This document shows, piece by piece, positions 62,050 through 64,000 of a stretch of DNA of 64,000 bases. The stretch comes from Mariniphaga sp041687255 (GTDB taxonomy: Bacteria > Bacteroidota > Bacteroidia > Bacteroidales > Prolixibacteraceae): the NCBI GenBank assembly GCA_041687255.1, contig JAWLCL010000003.1, positions 310,001 to 374,000 on the forward strand, written 5' to 3'. The number at the start of each line of letters is the position of its first letter. The first letter of the stretch is position 1. Below the pieces are notes generated by a model. That model did not search any database, had not been told where the DNA came from, and was given only the letters and a program-made list of their open reading frames with translations. Made by a program: the position numbers and the translations under genes.

Positions 62050-62123
62050 TGGAGCATACCGGAGTCGAACCGGTGACCTCTTGACTGCCAGTCAAGCACT
62101 CTAGCCAACTGAGCTAATGCCCC
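62050..62123 (-). tRNA. tRNA-Ala (GGC)
   Basis: On the minus strand this 74-nt gene folds as a complete cloverleaf. The acceptor stem GGGGCAT pairs with ATGCTCC, with the G3-U70 wobble that identifies alanine tRNAs. The anticodon stem CTTGA/TCAAG holds loop CTGGCAG with anticodon GGC. The T-arm is CCGG-TTCGACT-CCGG with a flanking A-T pair. The discriminator base is A and CCA is not encoded. Confidence 0.93.
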
Positions 62124-62421
62124 ATGTTTTTAGAACTCTGCAGGTTGTAATATCGTAATTGGATTACACAGCCTGCTTATTTTTTTAATGCGGGGCAAAT
62201 ATATAAAAAATTATTTTCTGTGAAATATATTTATGGTAAAGTTTTTGTGGTTTATTTAATGACAAATAGTTGATTAATTGCTCATGAACAGGGTTTATTG
62301 AAGGAAATGTTGTATATTTTGAAATATCAAAAAAATTGATTTGCAAGTGACAATTATTTTTTATCTTTAGCCCTCTCAAAATGGGGTGGATAATTAAAAA
62401 AAACTAATAAAAATAAGAACA
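62124..62421 (+). other. AT-rich spacer before tonB
   Basis: The spacer has no gene. The only clear element is the tonB promoter at 62340-62369. Confidence 0.5.
62340..62369 (+). promoter_or_regulatory. Candidate tonB promoter
   Basis: TTTG at 62340-62343 and TATCTTTA at 62362-62369 are 18 nt apart. The -7 box differs from TAnnTTTG only in its last base. The start site would be near 62376, giving a 45-nt leader. Confidence 0.5.
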
Positions 62422-63108
62422 ATGGAAGTTAAAAAATCACCAAAAGCGGACCTTGAAAGTAAAAGAAACATGTTTCTTTTAGTGGGTTTGGTAGTAGCTT
62501 TAGGGGTGACTCTTGCGGCTTTTGAGTACAAGACCTCACCTAAGAAGACAGAGTCGCTGGGGCAGGTAGAAATGCAGGAAATTGAAGAAGAAATTATTCC
62601 CATCACCCGTGAGCAGGAGATTAAACCACCGCCACCACCACCGCCAGCGGTTGTTGAAGTATTAAACATTGTTGACGATGAGGTGGAAATTGAAGATGAA
62701 CTGGAGATTGAAGATACCGAGGTTACTGATGATATGATTATCGACGTGGCTCCGGTAGTTCAAACTTCAAAAGAGGTGGAAGAAGAAGATACCCAGGTTT
62801 TCTTCATTGTTGAAGAGATGCCTGAGTTTCCGGGTGGAGAACTTGCTTTAAGGCAATTTATTGCCAACTCTGTTAAGTATCCTGTAATTGCCCAGGAAAA
62901 CGGAATCCAGGGCAGGGTATACGTTACCTTTGTTGTGGATGCTGATGGAAGTATTTCTGAACCTCGTATTGCCAGGGGAGTGGACCCCTCACTTGACAAG
63001 GAGGCCCTTAGGGTGGTTAGTATGCTCCCTAAATGGAAACCTGGTAAGCAAAGAGGAAAACCGGTACGTGTTTCGTATACCGTTCCGATTAACTTCCAGC
63101 TTCAGTAA
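62422..63108 (+). CDS. tonB: Energy transducer TonB
   Basis: This 228-residue protein has one N-terminal membrane helix (about 17-35), a periplasmic linker with a polyproline run (KPPPPPPPAVVEV), a long acidic segment (about 85-130), and a C-terminal TonB domain (EFPGGELALRQFIANSVKYP, then QGRVYVTFVVDADGSI and VSYTVPINFQLQ). It transfers proton-motive energy to outer-membrane receptors. The usual ExbB and ExbD partners are not adjacent upstream. A terminator follows, so it is monocistronic. Confidence 0.93.
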   Translation: MEVKKSPKADLESKRNMFLLVGLVVALGVTLAAFEYKTSPKKTESLGQVEMQEIEEEIIPITREQEIKPPPPPPPAVVEVLNIVDDEVEIEDELEIEDTEVTDDMIIDVAPVVQTSKEVEEEDTQVFFIVEEMPEFPGGELALRQFIANSVKYPVIAQENGIQGRVYVTFVVDADGSISEPRIARGVDPSLDKEALRVVSMLPKWKPGKQRGKPVRVSYTVPINFQLQ

Positions 63109-63130
63109 AATATTAATAAGGAAATTGGAG

Positions 63131-63162
63131 CTCCTGATCCCTATCCGGGTCAGGAGTTTTTT
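63131..63162 (+). terminator. Intrinsic terminator of tonB
   Basis: CTCCTGATCC (63131-63140) pairs with GGGTCAGGAG (63147-63156), one G-U pair, then six T follow. It separates tonB from hflX. Confidence 0.85.
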
Positions 63163-63180
63163 ATGCTTAACACCCATAGT

Positions 63181-64000
63181 ATGATTGAAACAACATTACC
63201 TGCCGAAAAGGCTGTATTAGTAGGTATTATATATAAAAATCAGGAAGAGAAACAGGCGATTGAATACCTTGATGAACTGGCATTTCTGGCCGATACTGCC
63301 GGGGCTAAAGTGCTGAAAAAATTCACTCAGAAGCTTGATATACCTGTGGTGTCAACGTTTGTTGGCCCCGGGAAGCTGGAGGAAATCGGAGCCTACATAA
63401 AAGAGATGGAGGTTGATACCGTAATTTTTGATGATGAACTGACGCCCACTCAGCTCCGGAATGTTGAGAAAAGGCTTGATTGCAAAGTTCTTGACCGTAC
63501 CAATCTTATACTCGATATTTTTGCACGGCGCGCCAAAACAGCTCATGCGAAAACACAGGTTGAGCTGGCACAATACCAGTATCTGCTCCCAAGGCTTACC
63601 CGAATGTGGACGCACCTTGAACGGCAGCGGGGGGGAATTGGACTGCGGGGGCCCGGTGAAACACAGATTGAAACCGACCGGCGTATTATCCTCGATAAGA
63701 TTGCCCGGCTAAAGGAACAGCTGAAGAAAATCGATAAGCAGAAAGCGGCACAACGGAAAAACCGGGGGAAAATGGTGCGGGTGGCTTTGGTGGGATATAC
63801 CAATGTGGGCAAATCAACGCTGATGAACCTGCTGGCCAAATCGGAAGTGTTTGCAGAGAATAAATTGTTTGCTACCCTTGATACCACCGTTCGGAAAGTG
63901 GTTGTTGAAAATATTCCTTTCCTGCTTGCCGATACAGTTGGGTTTATACGCAAGCTGCCGCACGATTTGGTGGAATCGTTTAAATCAACTCTCGATGAAG
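63181..64000 (+). CDS. hflX: GTPase HflX (5' part, truncated by window end)
   Basis: The window holds 273 codons of HflX, a ribosome-splitting GTPase that rescues stalled ribosomes. The N-terminal HflX domain contains FVGPGKLEEIGAYI and DDELTPTQLRNVEKRL, then QYLLPRLTRMW and GIGLRGPGETQIETDRR. The P-loop is GYTNVGKST (about residue 205), and LADTVGFIRKLP is the G3 region. No stop codon occurs before the window ends, so the gene continues. Confidence 0.95.
   Translation, partial: MIETTLPAEKAVLVGIIYKNQEEKQAIEYLDELAFLADTAGAKVLKKFTQKLDIPVVSTFVGPGKLEEIGAYIKEMEVDTVIFDDELTPTQLRNVEKRLDCKVLDRTNLILDIFARRAKTAHAKTQVELAQYQYLLPRLTRMWTHLERQRGGIGLRGPGETQIETDRRIILDKIARLKEQLKKIDKQKAAQRKNRGKMVRVALVGYTNVGKSTLMNLLAKSEVFAENKLFATLDTTVRKVVVENIPFLLADTVGFIRKLPHDLVESFKSTLDE

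Overview
The window looks like a chromosomal piece of a Bacteroidota bacterium, probably from the Bacteroidales/Marinilabiliales side. Several signs agree: Bacteroidota-type promoters (TTTG, about 19 nt, TAnnTTTG) upstream of many genes, lipoproteins whose acidic residues after the lipidated cysteine resemble the Bacteroidota surface-export signal, carboxypeptidase-regulatory-domain exported proteins, an energy-transducing TonB, and few Shine-Dalgarno sequences. The homocysteine module (DUF39 plus NIL-ferredoxin) is mostly known from anaerobes, so an anaerobic or microaerobic life style is plausible. This placement is inference; no rRNA lies in the window.

Layout. 0.1-1.7 kb: a DUF39/NIL-ferredoxin pair for sulfide-dependent homocysteine synthesis. 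1.9-5.4 kb: a GH88 / sugar epimerase / Gfo-Idh-MocA glycan-degradation cluster. 5.4-6.3 kb: a repeat-rich non-coding region; a second copy of its main ~225-bp repeat follows mgsA at 10.6 kb. 6.3-12.1 kb: SDR reductase, ECF sigma factor with a membrane partner, glmM, mgsA, then a preQ1-I riboswitch controlling a queuosine-precursor transporter. 12.2-20.7 kb: two aldo/keto reductases, aspartokinase, a membrane-fusion protein and several exported proteins. 20.8-26.1 kb: a compact operon of UbiA prenyltransferase, type III polyketide synthase, methyltransferase, FAD monooxygenase and a small membrane protein, resembling the Streptomyces srsABC phenolic-lipid operon with a prenyltransferase added. 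26.2-32 kb: valS, a DUF2490/CotH pair and a lipoprotein. 32.3-41.1 kb: a stress or survival-type group (dodecin, PolX, AAA kinase plus phosphotransferase, PEP synthase, Fpg/Nei glycosylase, PEBP, DUF2267, DUF72). 41.2-50.5 kb: housekeeping (nupC, bifunctional nuclease, rplU-rpmA, serS, mscS, AIM24, rluB, CHAD, secreted nuclease). 50.7-56.9 kb: dgt and an SprT-like protease separated by a 44-bp tandem repeat array, an unknown gene, and an adaptor/TolC pair. 57.2-62.1 kb: an accessory segment with a very acidic repeat lipoprotein ending in 43 consecutive aspartates, two further lipoproteins, two gene fragments, a decayed tRNA and an intact tRNA-Ala(GGC). 62.4-64 kb: tonB and the 5' part of hflX.

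The strongest candidates for something undescribed are the type III PKS/UbiA operon (a putative prenylated phenolic lipid or quinone), the poly-aspartate surface lipoprotein in its decayed accessory region, and the pair of MITE-like intergenic repeats with a conserved hairpin. All functional statements come from reading motifs by eye; no database search was run.
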